Shown: piece after piece, positions 6,275 to 11,388 of the stretch | Position numbering within the stretch: the stretch's first letter is position 1 | How the letters are laid out: each line of letters starts with the position of its first letter | Virus record (IMG/VR): IMGVR_UViG_3300045996_000217 | Coordinates: 1-40,791 of that record | Length of the DNA: 40,791 bases | DNA from: a virus | Direction: 5' to 3' (one strand) | Notes under the pieces: generated by a model | The model's database searches: none | What the model was told of the DNA's origin: nothing | What the model saw: only the letters and a program-made list of their open reading frames with translations | Position numbers and translations under genes: made by a program

Positions 6275-6463
6275 ATGGCCTACACAAAACACACTGCTAC
6301 ACAAAAGGCGGTAGACGTAGTTATCGCCGCACTCGGAAGTGGCTCAATCAAGCTGAATGGCTCCAATGCAGAAAAATCCAACGCCGAGGGTTACGCTATT
6401 GCGGACGCGGCTTATCTTTCGAGACTGATCGGCGACCTCTCGGCTTCGCTACAGTCGGAGTAG
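6275..6463 (+). CDS. Hypothetical phage protein, 62 aa
   Basis: MAYTKHTATQKAVDVVIAAL followed by GSGSIKLNGS and DAAYLSRLIGDL. Small phage proteins of this style (a helix, a GS-rich turn, then 'DAAYL..LI..L') are familiar near repressor regions. The ribosome site is weak. It faces the PR operon, and its 3' end overlaps the 67-aa minus-strand gene by 68 bases. Confidence 0.55.
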   Translation: MAYTKHTATQKAVDVVIAALGSGSIKLNGSNAEKSNAEGYAIADAAYLSRLIGDLSASLQSE

Positions 6464-6599
6464 CGCCGGCATATGCCGCCAATCCAGCTGTGAAGGCTCT
6501 GGCGGCGTCTTCGGCTGCCTTTGTGCAGTCATGTCCGCGGTCTTGGGCTGTCGCAATCGCATTGCCCACCACGTTCAATAAAGTCTCGTATTCGTCCAT
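6396..6599 (-). CDS. Hypothetical protein, 67 aa
   Basis: Start ATG has a near-perfect GGAGGTGAG site. N-terminal part helical (MDEYETLLNVVGNAIATAQD), C-terminal part basic and disordered-looking (PRGRRSVSKDKPRPQ). It follows the terminator after the Cro-like gene, so would need read-through or antitermination. Unknown function. Confidence 0.6.
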   Translation of the reverse strand: MDEYETLLNVVGNAIATAQDRGHDCTKAAEDAARAFTAGLAAYAGATPTVAKPRGRRSVSKDKPRPQ

Positions 6600-6610
6600 C
6601 TCACCTCCGA

Positions 6611-6642
6611 ATAAAAAAGGCGGTCAGCCGAAGCCAACCGCC
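6611..6642 (-). terminator. Intrinsic terminator after the Cro-like gene (tR1-like)
   Basis: On the minus strand GGCGGT pairs with ACCGCC, the stem continues to a C(TTCG)G tetraloop, and six Ts follow. It separates the Cro-like gene from the rest of the early-right operon, as tR1 does in lambda. Confidence 0.85.
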
Positions 6643-6654
6643 ACAATTCACGCC

Positions 6655-6906
6655 CTAAGAAATCTGTTTGCTACTAACCCTAGCTTTCTTCCCACGCCTC
6701 AAATACGCCCAGTCGCAATCAGGCCGCAGTTCCTCACAGGACACAGCAGCCCCCGATTCGCGGTCAATATTGATTGCCAGCGATTCGCCGCACTGCTTGT
6801 TTCCGTAAGCAACTTGTTGCAGGTAGTTAAGGGATGTGCCACAGCGAGCGGCAAAGTTCTTGCGCTCTGGAACTGGAAACTGTTTCAGGTAATCAAGGAG
6901 GGTCAT
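6655..6906 (-). CDS. Cro/YdaS-like HTH repressor
   Basis: 83 aa. The N-terminus MTLLDYLKQFPVPERKNFAA ... RCGTSLNYLQQVAYG is the YdaS/Cro-like helix-turn-helix (about 8-40), followed by the typical AINIDRESGG-type helix (here LAINIDRESGAAVSCEELRP). First gene from promoter PR, so it is the Cro equivalent. The promoter -10 box ends only seven bases before the ATG, so the transcript probably has no leader. It should bind the TTTACC-N4-GGTAAA operators in competition with the repressor. Confidence 0.75.
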   Translation of the reverse strand: MTLLDYLKQFPVPERKNFAARCGTSLNYLQQVAYGNKQCGESLAINIDRESGAAVSCEELRPDCDWAYLRRGKKARVSSKQIS

Positions 6907-6912
6907 GTCTAC

Positions 6913-6941
6913 AATTTACCCCTCGGTAAATGGTATGTCAA
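6913..6941 (-). promoter_or_regulatory. Promoter PR (leftward early promoter)
   Basis: Minus strand: perfect -35 TTGACA (6936-6941), 17-base spacer, -10 TAAATT (6913-6918). One operator fills the spacer and -10, another touches the -35. Nearly the same sequence and spacing recur at PL (8770-8798). Confidence 0.85.
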
Positions 6942-6955
6942 TACCCGTGGGTAAA
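6915..6955. promoter_or_regulatory. Operator pair at PR
   Basis: TTTACCCCTCGGTAAA (6915-6930) and AATACCCGTGGGTAAA (6940-6955), centres 25 bases apart. Both fit TTTACC-N4-GGTAAA. Their placement over the -10/spacer and -35 would block RNA polymerase. Confidence 0.8.
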
Positions 6956-6969
6956 TATATGTCGCAGAA

Positions 6970-7015
6970 TGTACCCGGCGGGCAATTACCCTCAGGTATT
7001 TTACCTTTCGGTAGC
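6970..7015. promoter_or_regulatory. Three tandem operators in front of the repressor gene
   Basis: TGTACCCGGCGGGCAA (6970-6985), ATTACCCTCAGGTATT (6985-7000) and TTTACCTTTCGGTAGC (7000-7015) have centres exactly 15 bases apart. They are more degenerate than the PR and PL pairs. They lie 50-95 bases upstream of the repressor start and so may serve its autoregulation. No convincing sigma-70 promoter for the repressor was found here. Confidence 0.7.
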
Positions 7016-7063
7016 TATCAATTAACTTCGTGTCTACTTAAGCACTGCGCACCGAAGTTTTCT

Positions 7064-7465
7064 ATGGATGAGCTACATAAGAGGCGGATCGAGACTCTGA
7101 AGCAGATCCGGGACACCGAATTCAACGGCGTCCAAGCAAAGATGGCCGAGCGCTTGGGCGTACAGGCTGACTATTTGTCACGCGTACTAAATGACCGAAA
7201 AGGCCTCGGCGGCGATACCGCCCGCGAATGGGAAACAAAGCTAGGCAAGCCAAATTACTACCTTGATGGCGTTGTTGTGACAGAAGGAAAGCTTTCGCTT
7301 GCCTCTGCTCCGCCTGATCCGTCATTGGTCAATCCAGAACAATTGATCAAGCTCGCCCAGCTCTTTTGTGCATCCAGCCCATTAGGGCGAGAACAGATAT
7401 TAGACGCCGCCGAGAGCGCTCAAAAGTTGGCCGTCAGTAAAACTCGGAAGGCTTCTGGGGACTAG
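7064..7465 (+). CDS. Phage repressor (CI position), HTH without peptidase domain
   Basis: 133 aa from ATG 7064 (MDELHKRRIETLKQIRD); the ribosome site is weak. Residues about 18-60 (AKMAERLGVQADYLSRVLND, then KGLGGDTAREWETKLGKPNY) form a lambda-type HTH as in CI/Cro repressors. Only about 65 residues follow, with no S24 Ser-Lys peptidase motifs, so RecA-stimulated self-cleavage is not expected. Position between two operator-covered promoters, divergent from the Cro-like gene, is that of cI. Its last 66 bases overlap a minus-strand gene. Confidence 0.7.
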   Translation: MDELHKRRIETLKQIRDTEFNGVQAKMAERLGVQADYLSRVLNDRKGLGGDTAREWETKLGKPNYYLDGVVVTEGKLSLASAPPDPSLVNPEQLIKLAQLFCASSPLGREQILDAAESAQKLAVSKTRKASGD

Positions 7466-7591
7466 CGTAAGTATTGGTGCTTGGCGCTGCTTGGCAGCTC
7501 GTCGCGATGCCACATCCAAGATGTAATCCTGGTCTTCTTGTTTTAATGATTGGAAGTCCCTTACGAGACGTTCGATTTTCTGCTGTTGCAT
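7400..7591 (-). CDS. Small antisense protein overlapping the repressor 3' end, 63 aa
   Basis: ATG at 7589-7591 is preceded by GGAGGGG at ideal spacing and by a possible promoter at 7687-7715. N-terminus MQQQKIERLVRDFQSLKQED, then QDYILDVASRRAAKQR; soluble and helical. Convergent with the repressor gene, overlapping its last 66 bases. Function unknown; transcription from it could interfere with repressor expression. Confidence 0.55.
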   Translation of the reverse strand: MQQQKIERLVRDFQSLKQEDQDYILDVASRRAAKQRQAPILTLVPRSLPSFTDGQLLSALGGV

Positions 7592-7914
7592 TACCCCTCC
7601 TACATACCGGCAACCTGGTTTATAAACACCTGAGTTTCCGGCAGTTGTGAGTGCCTTGCGGGGATCAGATTACTGTATGCACGTCCAGTATATCCAATTT
7701 TCGCGAGTCGTCCAATTGAAACTTTTGATAGTTATTCGGTTGCCGGGTTGCAATAGTTTTGCAGATTCCTGACGCCGGTCAAGTAGTGCGGGTGTAAGAG
7801 TTTGTGACCGCTTTCAAGCATCCCATAAACATGGGACGCATCTCGCAATTTTGGATCAAAGAAGGATCGAAACAGGCGAAACGGCACGCCCCTTTGCCGA
7901 CACTGGAGATTGAG
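7466..7914. other. Gap between repressor and exported protein gene, plus strand
   Basis: On the plus strand there is no convincing gene. It contains most of the 63-aa minus-strand gene, its possible promoter, and a direct repeat TCCAATT at 7693-7699 and 7711-7717. Long rightward and leftward open frames here lack ribosome sites and are not coding in my view. Confidence 0.4.
7687..7715 (-). promoter_or_regulatory. Possible leftward promoter for the 63-aa gene
   Basis: Minus strand: TTGGAC (7710-7715), 17 bases, TATACT (7687-7692). The -10 is five of six to consensus, the -35 three of six. It lies 96 bases upstream of the 63-aa gene start. Confidence 0.45.
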
Positions 7915-8286
7915 ATGAAACGCTTTCTGGTTTTGGCATCCCTCGCCTTCTGCGGGCAGGCGTATGCGGGCTGCGTTGGCACGGGAATATACAAATCGTG
8001 TACCGACGACAGCGGCAATACTTACAATGTGAGCAAGTATGGAAATACAACCCATACGACTGGATCTAACGCGCAGACCGGAAGCACCTGGAGCCAAAAT
8101 TCCACCACATTCGGGAATACGACGCATCACAACGGCACCGCTGCGAATGGGCGCACATGGAGCGGCACGACCGCAACGTACGGGAAAACCGATGACAACC
8201 CGCGCAGCGGCATCACCATTCACTCTGGCGTAGACAGTGATGGCAACGTGTATTCCAAGACCTGTACGGCGTACGGCTGCAATTAA
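7915..8286 (+). CDS. Exported Thr/Gly/Asn-rich protein (lysogenic conversion candidate)
   Basis: 123 aa. ATG 7915 has GGAG upstream; a longer in-frame start is rejected because it precedes the signal peptide. Signal peptide MKRFLVLASLAFCGQAYA is followed by C-bearing ends (GCVGTGIYKSCTDD and TCTAYGCN) flanking imperfect 23-25 residue repeats centred on YGNTTH, FGNTTHHNG and YGKT. Likely periplasmic or secreted, with terminal disulfides. Similar repeat proteins are chromosomal in proteobacteria. It stands where lambda keeps rexAB, so it should be expressed in the lysogen and affect host phenotype rather than phage growth. Confidence 0.7.
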   Translation: MKRFLVLASLAFCGQAYAGCVGTGIYKSCTDDSGNTYNVSKYGNTTHTTGSNAQTGSTWSQNSTTFGNTTHHNGTAANGRTWSGTTATYGKTDDNPRSGITIHSGVDSDGNVYSKTCTAYGCN

Positions 8287-8309
8287 ATAAGAACTAGAAA
8301 GGGAGTGGT

Positions 8310-8603
8310 ATGAAGCGGATAGCCATAGTTTCGCTAGGTGTTTTATTGTGCGCCGGGTGCGCATCGTCTGGCCCTGTTCAGGTAGGTCCAGATACTTATC
8401 TCATCAGCAAGCAGAGCGCAGGCGGCTTGTTTGTCACTGGCAACACGGTCAAAGCCGATCTTTTGAAAGAAGGGTCAGCTTTCTGCGCCTCAAAAGGTAA
8501 GGACATGGAAGTGGTATCAGCCGAGGGCAACAACGCCATTCCATTCGTGCGCACATCAAATGCTGAAGTCCAAATCAAATGTGTTCCGAGGTCTGCCCAG
8601 TAA
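8310..8603 (+). CDS. Lipoprotein (lysogenic conversion candidate)
   Basis: 97 aa. RBS AAGGGAG. N-terminus MKRIAIVSLGVLLCAGCASS is a lipoprotein signal with the modified Cys at 17. The mature part (GPDTYLISKQSAGGLFVTGN ... AFCASKGKDMEVVS ... VQIKCV) matches a style of small outer-membrane lipoproteins found in proteobacterial chromosomes. It follows the exported protein by 23 bases and is closed by a strong terminator, so the two form one unit with, or downstream of, the repressor. Confidence 0.7.
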   Translation: MKRIAIVSLGVLLCAGCASSGPVQVGPDTYLISKQSAGGLFVTGNTVKADLLKEGSAFCASKGKDMEVVSAEGNNAIPFVRTSNAEVQIKCVPRSAQ

Positions 8604-8636
8604 GATGAACTAACGGCGGCACTGCACAAACCATTA

Positions 8637-8660
8637 AACCGGCCAAGCGCCGGTTTTTTT
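8637..8660 (+). terminator. Intrinsic terminator closing the repressor/moron unit
   Basis: AACCGGC (8637-8643) pairs with GCCGGTT (8649-8655) around a CAAGC loop and continues into seven Ts. It insulates PL from lysogenic transcription. Confidence 0.9.
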
Positions 8661-8755
8661 ACGTCCAATGCATCACAGACTATCGAAACGCGCAAATCGA
8701 TAGAAATATTTTCGCCCTCAGCGTTGCCCCCAAGGTACATAAAAACTCAAATATA

Positions 8756-8796
8756 TTTACCCAAGGGTATTGACTATGTATTTACCTTTGGGTAAA
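8756..8796. promoter_or_regulatory. Operator pair at PL
   Basis: TTTACCCAAGGGTATT (8756-8771) and TTTACCTTTGGGTAAA (8781-8796), centres 25 bases apart, as at PR. One overlaps the -35 by two bases, the other fills the spacer and -10. Confidence 0.8.
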
Positions 8797-8798
8797 GT
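8770..8798 (+). promoter_or_regulatory. Promoter PL (rightward early promoter)
   Basis: TTGACT (8770-8775), 17-base spacer, TAAAGT (8793-8798). Sequence and operator geometry copy those of PR, so one repressor can silence both. Confidence 0.8.
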
Positions 8799-8833
8799 TA
8801 CTCCATCGAATCAGCAAACAGATGGAGAGACAG

Positions 8834-9040
8834 ATGGCAACAGTAGGCACCGGCACCGTGATTCGCGAGCTTGAACTGAGCGTCAAGTATTTCGCAGAGC
8901 CCGCAGAGAAAGACGTGGGCCATCCCAACAGTGTGGAAATCCTCTCCGTGTCGATCAATGGCGTGTCTATTCCGCTGACCAAGGAGCAGGAAGACGCCAT
9001 CCGCGACGAGATCATCGAAAACCACTATTACGCGCATTAA
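8834..9040 (+). CDS. First gene of the PL operon, hypothetical, 68 aa
   Basis: I choose the ATG at 8834, which has GGAGAG four bases upstream; an ATG four codons earlier lacks a site. Soluble, acidic: MATVGTGTVIRELELSVKYF ... VSINGVSIPLTKEQEDAIRD. The beta-rich front and helical end resemble no family I can name. It is not an N-type arginine-rich antiterminator despite its position. Confidence 0.65.
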   Translation: MATVGTGTVIRELELSVKYFAEPAEKDVGHPNSVEILSVSINGVSIPLTKEQEDAIRDEIIENHYYAH

Positions 9041-9121
9041 CTCATCGGGCGCTCAGGCGCAAACGAAGTGCCCCCGGTAGCCACGGTGACGGGGCAAACC
9101 AAATTCTAGGAGAGAGAAATA
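9041..9121 (+). promoter_or_regulatory. Two leader hairpins after the first PL gene
   Basis: A small GCGC-TCAG-GCGC hairpin (9049-9060) and a larger TGCCCC/GGGGCA hairpin (9069-9074 with 9091-9096) lie in 81 bases between genes. No T-run follows. Position suits a nut/put-like or mRNA-stability element; inference only. Confidence 0.35.
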
Positions 9122-9349
9122 GTGAACAACTTCGGTCAATACATCACCCCGGAACGCGCTATCGCGGGTGGAGATACCCGAACACTGGAGCAACTTCAGA
9201 AGATCGCAAAGCGCCGTGCGCGCACTTGCAGCAACTGTGACGAACTCGAATGGAAATTTGCGGACTGTGGAATGTGCTTCTCCTGCACTACGGGCGAAGC
9301 AGATGCATCAGACGACTTCGAAATTACAACTGATGGAGCGGCACGATGA
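9122..9349 (+). CDS. Cys-rich (zinc-finger-like) protein, 75 aa
   Basis: GTG start after GGAGAGAGAAATA. The centre carries C36-x2-C39 and C49-x2-C52-x2-C55 (CSNCDELEWKFADCGMCFSC), a plausible zinc site; the tail is acidic. Stop overlaps the next ATG. Function unknown. Confidence 0.65.
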   Translation: MNNFGQYITPERAIAGGDTRTLEQLQKIAKRRARTCSNCDELEWKFADCGMCFSCTTGEADASDDFEITTDGAAR

Positions 9350-9588
9350 AAGAAAGCTCGGTATTCACATTCAACCTTGTCTCCAACACTGGCTATGAAG
9401 CAGAAGGTGAATACCCTCGCGTCTCGCCAGCTCAATACGGCCAAGTAATAGCCGCACTTGAGGGCACGTTAATGAACGTTTCGCCAGCCAAGGAATTGCT
9501 AAATGCGCTGCAAATGATCGCAGACGGCCATGGGTGTCCTGCTGCGCTGGCTGCCGATGCAATCGCAAAAGCAACGGAGACAGCATGA
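9346..9588 (+). CDS. Hypothetical protein, 80 aa
   Basis: ATGA-coupled to both neighbours. MKESSVFTFNLVSNTGYEAE, then YPRVSPAQYGQVIAALEG and an Ala-rich C-terminal helix. Phage proteins with this 'VSPxQYxxVxAALEG' core are common in early regions, without known role. Confidence 0.65.
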   Translation: MKESSVFTFNLVSNTGYEAEGEYPRVSPAQYGQVIAALEGTLMNVSPAKELLNALQMIADGHGCPAALAADAIAKATETA

Positions 9589-9743
9589 ACGCCGCACAGA
9601 ACGTAGTCGAGATGATGCAGCGCTTTCCTCCTCCTGTACGCGAGGATGCCGCAGCGCTGATCCGTCTTATTTTGGACGACGCGGACACAAAGATAAAGAG
9701 TGCTTACCGGGTAGCGCTGGAACACATGATTGAGTCGAATTAA
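9585..9743 (+). CDS. Small helical protein, 52 aa
   Basis: ATG overlaps the previous stop. MNAAQNVVEMMQRFPPPVRE, then AAALIRLILDDADTKIKSAY. Amphipathic helices; unknown function. The longer frame from 9534 is rejected because it lies inside the upstream gene. Confidence 0.6.
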   Translation: MNAAQNVVEMMQRFPPPVREDAAALIRLILDDADTKIKSAYRVALEHMIESN

Positions 9744-9757
9744 CCAGAGGAGAAAAA

Positions 9758-10090
9758 ATGACCAAAGCAGAACTACAAGCCGAACTCAGAGAAATTAAGC
9801 GCCGCCATGACGAAATCATTGCCGCTATCAGCGCAATTGATCACGCACCTGAAAACAATGTCTTTGCCTCGCTTGAGGAAGCCTCAGCAGAGTTGGAGGA
9901 GCGCTTACGCGACGAGGCGGCACAGGACTGTGAGGGCTCGCATAACTGCGGAGCTGACGTGTATGTGCAGGAATTTATCGTTGATGGCGTGCATTACGTC
10001 GGCTACTTGCATGTCGAGTATGGCCGTCACGACAAAACATATTACTTCATTGACAGTGCTCGCTTCGAGTACGCGAAAAAAGGCAACTGA
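9758..10090 (+). CDS. Hypothetical protein with N-terminal coiled coil, 110 aa
   Basis: Good ribosome site (AGAGGAGAAAAA). Residues 1-55 are heptad-like and charged (KAELQAELREIKRRHDEIIA), the rest beta-rich (YVQEFIVDGVHYVGYLHVEY). It is the last gene before the structured gap at 10.1 kb. Unknown function. Confidence 0.65.
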   Translation: MTKAELQAELREIKRRHDEIIAAISAIDHAPENNVFASLEEASAELEERLRDEAAQDCEGSHNCGADVYVQEFIVDGVHYVGYLHVEYGRHDKTYYFIDSARFEYAKKGN

Positions 10091-10096
10091 GTCTCC

Positions 10097-10346
10097 TCCA
10101 TCAGTTTGCAATGGAAGGTAATCGGAGCTGCCAGTCCCGATGCAGACAACTGGCACCAAGACGCATGCGCTCTGGCCCTTGCCGCCGATGAAACCAGATG
10201 AGGCGGAAGCAAGTGGTAACTGGTTTCCAGAGCGCAGTCGTGTTGGTGAATGCGCATGAGATGCGCGCCGACGCTGGTTCGATTCCAGCGCCCCGATCAC
10301 CGGGGAATTGCCTGAAGGCGGCTTCCTTCCGAAATGCTGGAAGCCT
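10097..10346 (+). ncRNA. Putative structured RNA with a tRNA T-arm mimic
   Basis: A roughly 350-base gap in a gapless operon. Seven hairpins follow each other: TCCAT 97-101/111-115; TGCCAGT 129-135/149-155; a 9-bp stem 166-174/228-236 stacked on an 8-bp stem 190-197/220-227; GCGCAT 252-257/261-266; GCTGG-TTCGATT-CCAGC 273-289; CCCCG 291-295/301-305; GGCTTCC 320-326/339-345 (add 10000). CCGCC (182-186) can pair with GGCGG (202-206) as a pseudoknot. The 273-289 hairpin is a canonical tRNA T-arm, and the arm before it has U33- and A37-like bases. No matching 5' acceptor strand exists, so it is not a normal tRNA. Strand taken from the operon. Confidence 0.55.
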
Positions 10347-10437
10347 AACCACCAACAGCATGGCGGACATGCTCAGAGCCGCACGGGAGTCTGCGCCGTA
10401 GAGGTAAGCAAGCAGGCCGCTTAACTAGGGGGAAGAC

Positions 10438-10524
10438 ATGGAACTAGACGAATTTGATGTAGTGGCGCGAATCGCTTTAGTGCTTAGCGTGATGGCGCTC
10501 TTTATTACGGGGATGGCGGTATGA
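10438..10524 (+). CDS. Membrane micro-peptide, 28 aa
   Basis: ATG 10438 has GGGGGAAG upstream, and the stop overlaps the next ATG (ATGA). Sequence MELDEFDVVARIALVLSVMA then LFITGMAV: acidic head and one transmembrane helix. Directly downstream of the structured RNA. Function unknown; it could also act as a translated leader for the next gene. Confidence 0.5.
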   Translation: MELDEFDVVARIALVLSVMALFITGMAV

Positions 10525-10748
10525 GTGAGAAAGATACAGGCGGTTACGCATTTCCCCTTCCTGCAACACCACGCGAGCATTACACCGAGTCAGAGCCGGG
10601 CATGACATTGCGCGACTACTTCGCGGCCAAGGCTCTTGAAGGCCATTGTGCGCATTCTGGAGTGGGCGCTGCGGCAGGCACAAAAGGCCACGTGACAACG
10701 AACTGCTATGCGCTGGCAGACGCCATGTTGAAAGCGAGGGAAGCATGA
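10521..10748 (+). CDS. Hypothetical phage protein, 75 aa
   Basis: MSEKDTGGYAFPLPATPREH ... EPGMTLRDYFAAKALEGHCA ... CYALADAMLKARE. The 'GMTLRDYFAAKAL...YxxADAML' pattern is widespread in small phage early proteins of unknown function. ATGA-coupled to both neighbours. Confidence 0.75.
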   Translation: MSEKDTGGYAFPLPATPREHYTESEPGMTLRDYFAAKALEGHCAHSGVGAAAGTKGHVTTNCYALADAMLKAREA

Positions 10749-10942
10749 GCAAACCTGATCTATGGGCAGAAGCAAGGGAAAGCGCAGAGCGGGCAAGAGC
10801 CAAGGCAAAAGTCCCGTCTGTCTCCCTTCTCAGCCGTGACTTTGACTACGTGGACGCCGCGAAGACGAATTTGCAGGAGCGTTTCGCACGTATCAAGGCA
10901 GAACAGAACAAGCAGCAGAAGCAAGTGAGAAGAGTGAAATGA
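10745..10942 (+). CDS. Charged helical protein, 65 aa
   Basis: ATG overlaps the upstream stop. MSKPDLWAEARESAERARAK then RFARIKAEQNKQQKQVRRVK; rich in Lys, Arg, Glu and Ala and probably all helical. May bind nucleic acid. Unknown. Confidence 0.6.
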   Translation: MSKPDLWAEARESAERARAKAKVPSVSLLSRDFDYVDAAKTNLQERFARIKAEQNKQQKQVRRVK

Positions 10943-11154
10943 AGGTTACAGACTGGTTCCCCGCAAATATGACGCCAGTGCGCGAAGGCGTTTATGAAGT
11001 TGTGTTCGGAGACTCGCTTGACCTTTACTACAGCTATTTTGACGGCTTGCGATTCAACGGCGGATGGTGGTCTGCTGAAAGAGCAAACAACAACAGACAC
11101 GACGATGACCACGGAATAACGGCATGGCGCGGTCTAGCGGAGAAGCCGGAATGA
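10939..11154 (+). CDS. Hypothetical phage protein, 71 aa
   Basis: MKVTDWFPANMTPVREGVYE ... YYSYFDGLRFNGGWWSAERA ... ITAWRGLAEKPE. A familiar phage pattern ('DWFPxxxxPVRxGVYE...YxYFDGxxW...WRGLxEKP') of unknown function. Coupled by ATGA. Confidence 0.75.
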   Translation: MKVTDWFPANMTPVREGVYEVVFGDSLDLYYSYFDGLRFNGGWWSAERANNNRHDDDHGITAWRGLAEKPE

Positions 11155-11167
11155 ACAGGTATCAGAC

Positions 11168-11380
11168 ATGCAGATTAGGCCGCATCCGGGCCTTTCTGCG
11201 GAGATGGTGGAGGAATTTATGAGCGCATCCAGTAGGCACTTCTTCCAGCTTTGCGAGGAAGAGGAAGCCAGAGAAGCAAGGGATTGGCCGGAAGGCCGGA
11301 GCATAGAGCCAAAACAGATTGAAACACGGGTTGAGCGCTTACCCGAACCAAAAGCGAATGACGAACAAATACCCTTTTAG
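11168..11380 (+). CDS. Acidic hypothetical protein, 70 aa
   Basis: MQIRPHPGLSAEMVEEFMSA then EEEEAREARDWPEGR. The start at 11168 has a poor ribosome site. An internal ATG at 11219 has a strong GGAGG and would overlap a 23-codon frame (11151-11222) as ATGA, so a 53-aa product is a real alternative. Immediately upstream of the recombination genes. Confidence 0.55.
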   Translation: MQIRPHPGLSAEMVEEFMSASSRHFFQLCEEEEAREARDWPEGRSIEPKQIETRVERLPEPKANDEQIPF

Positions 11381-11388
11381 GAGAAAAC

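Noticed and set aside
6043-6954. 303-codon rightward open frame
   Set aside because: Runs across the Cro-like gene, a terminator and parts of two other genes in antisense; no ribosome site and no protein-like pattern.
7732-8364. 210-codon leftward open frame
   Set aside because: Antisense of the exported protein gene; composition matches a shadow frame and it spans that gene's signal peptide region.
10251-10300. Intact tRNA-Leu(GAG)
   Set aside because: No 5' acceptor or D-arm, and the variable loop is too short for bacterial tRNA-Leu.
11151-11222. 23-codon Arg/Trp-rich frame with ATGA at both ends
   Set aside because: Attractive coupling, but it competes with the more protein-like frame at 11168; noted as an alternative start argument only.
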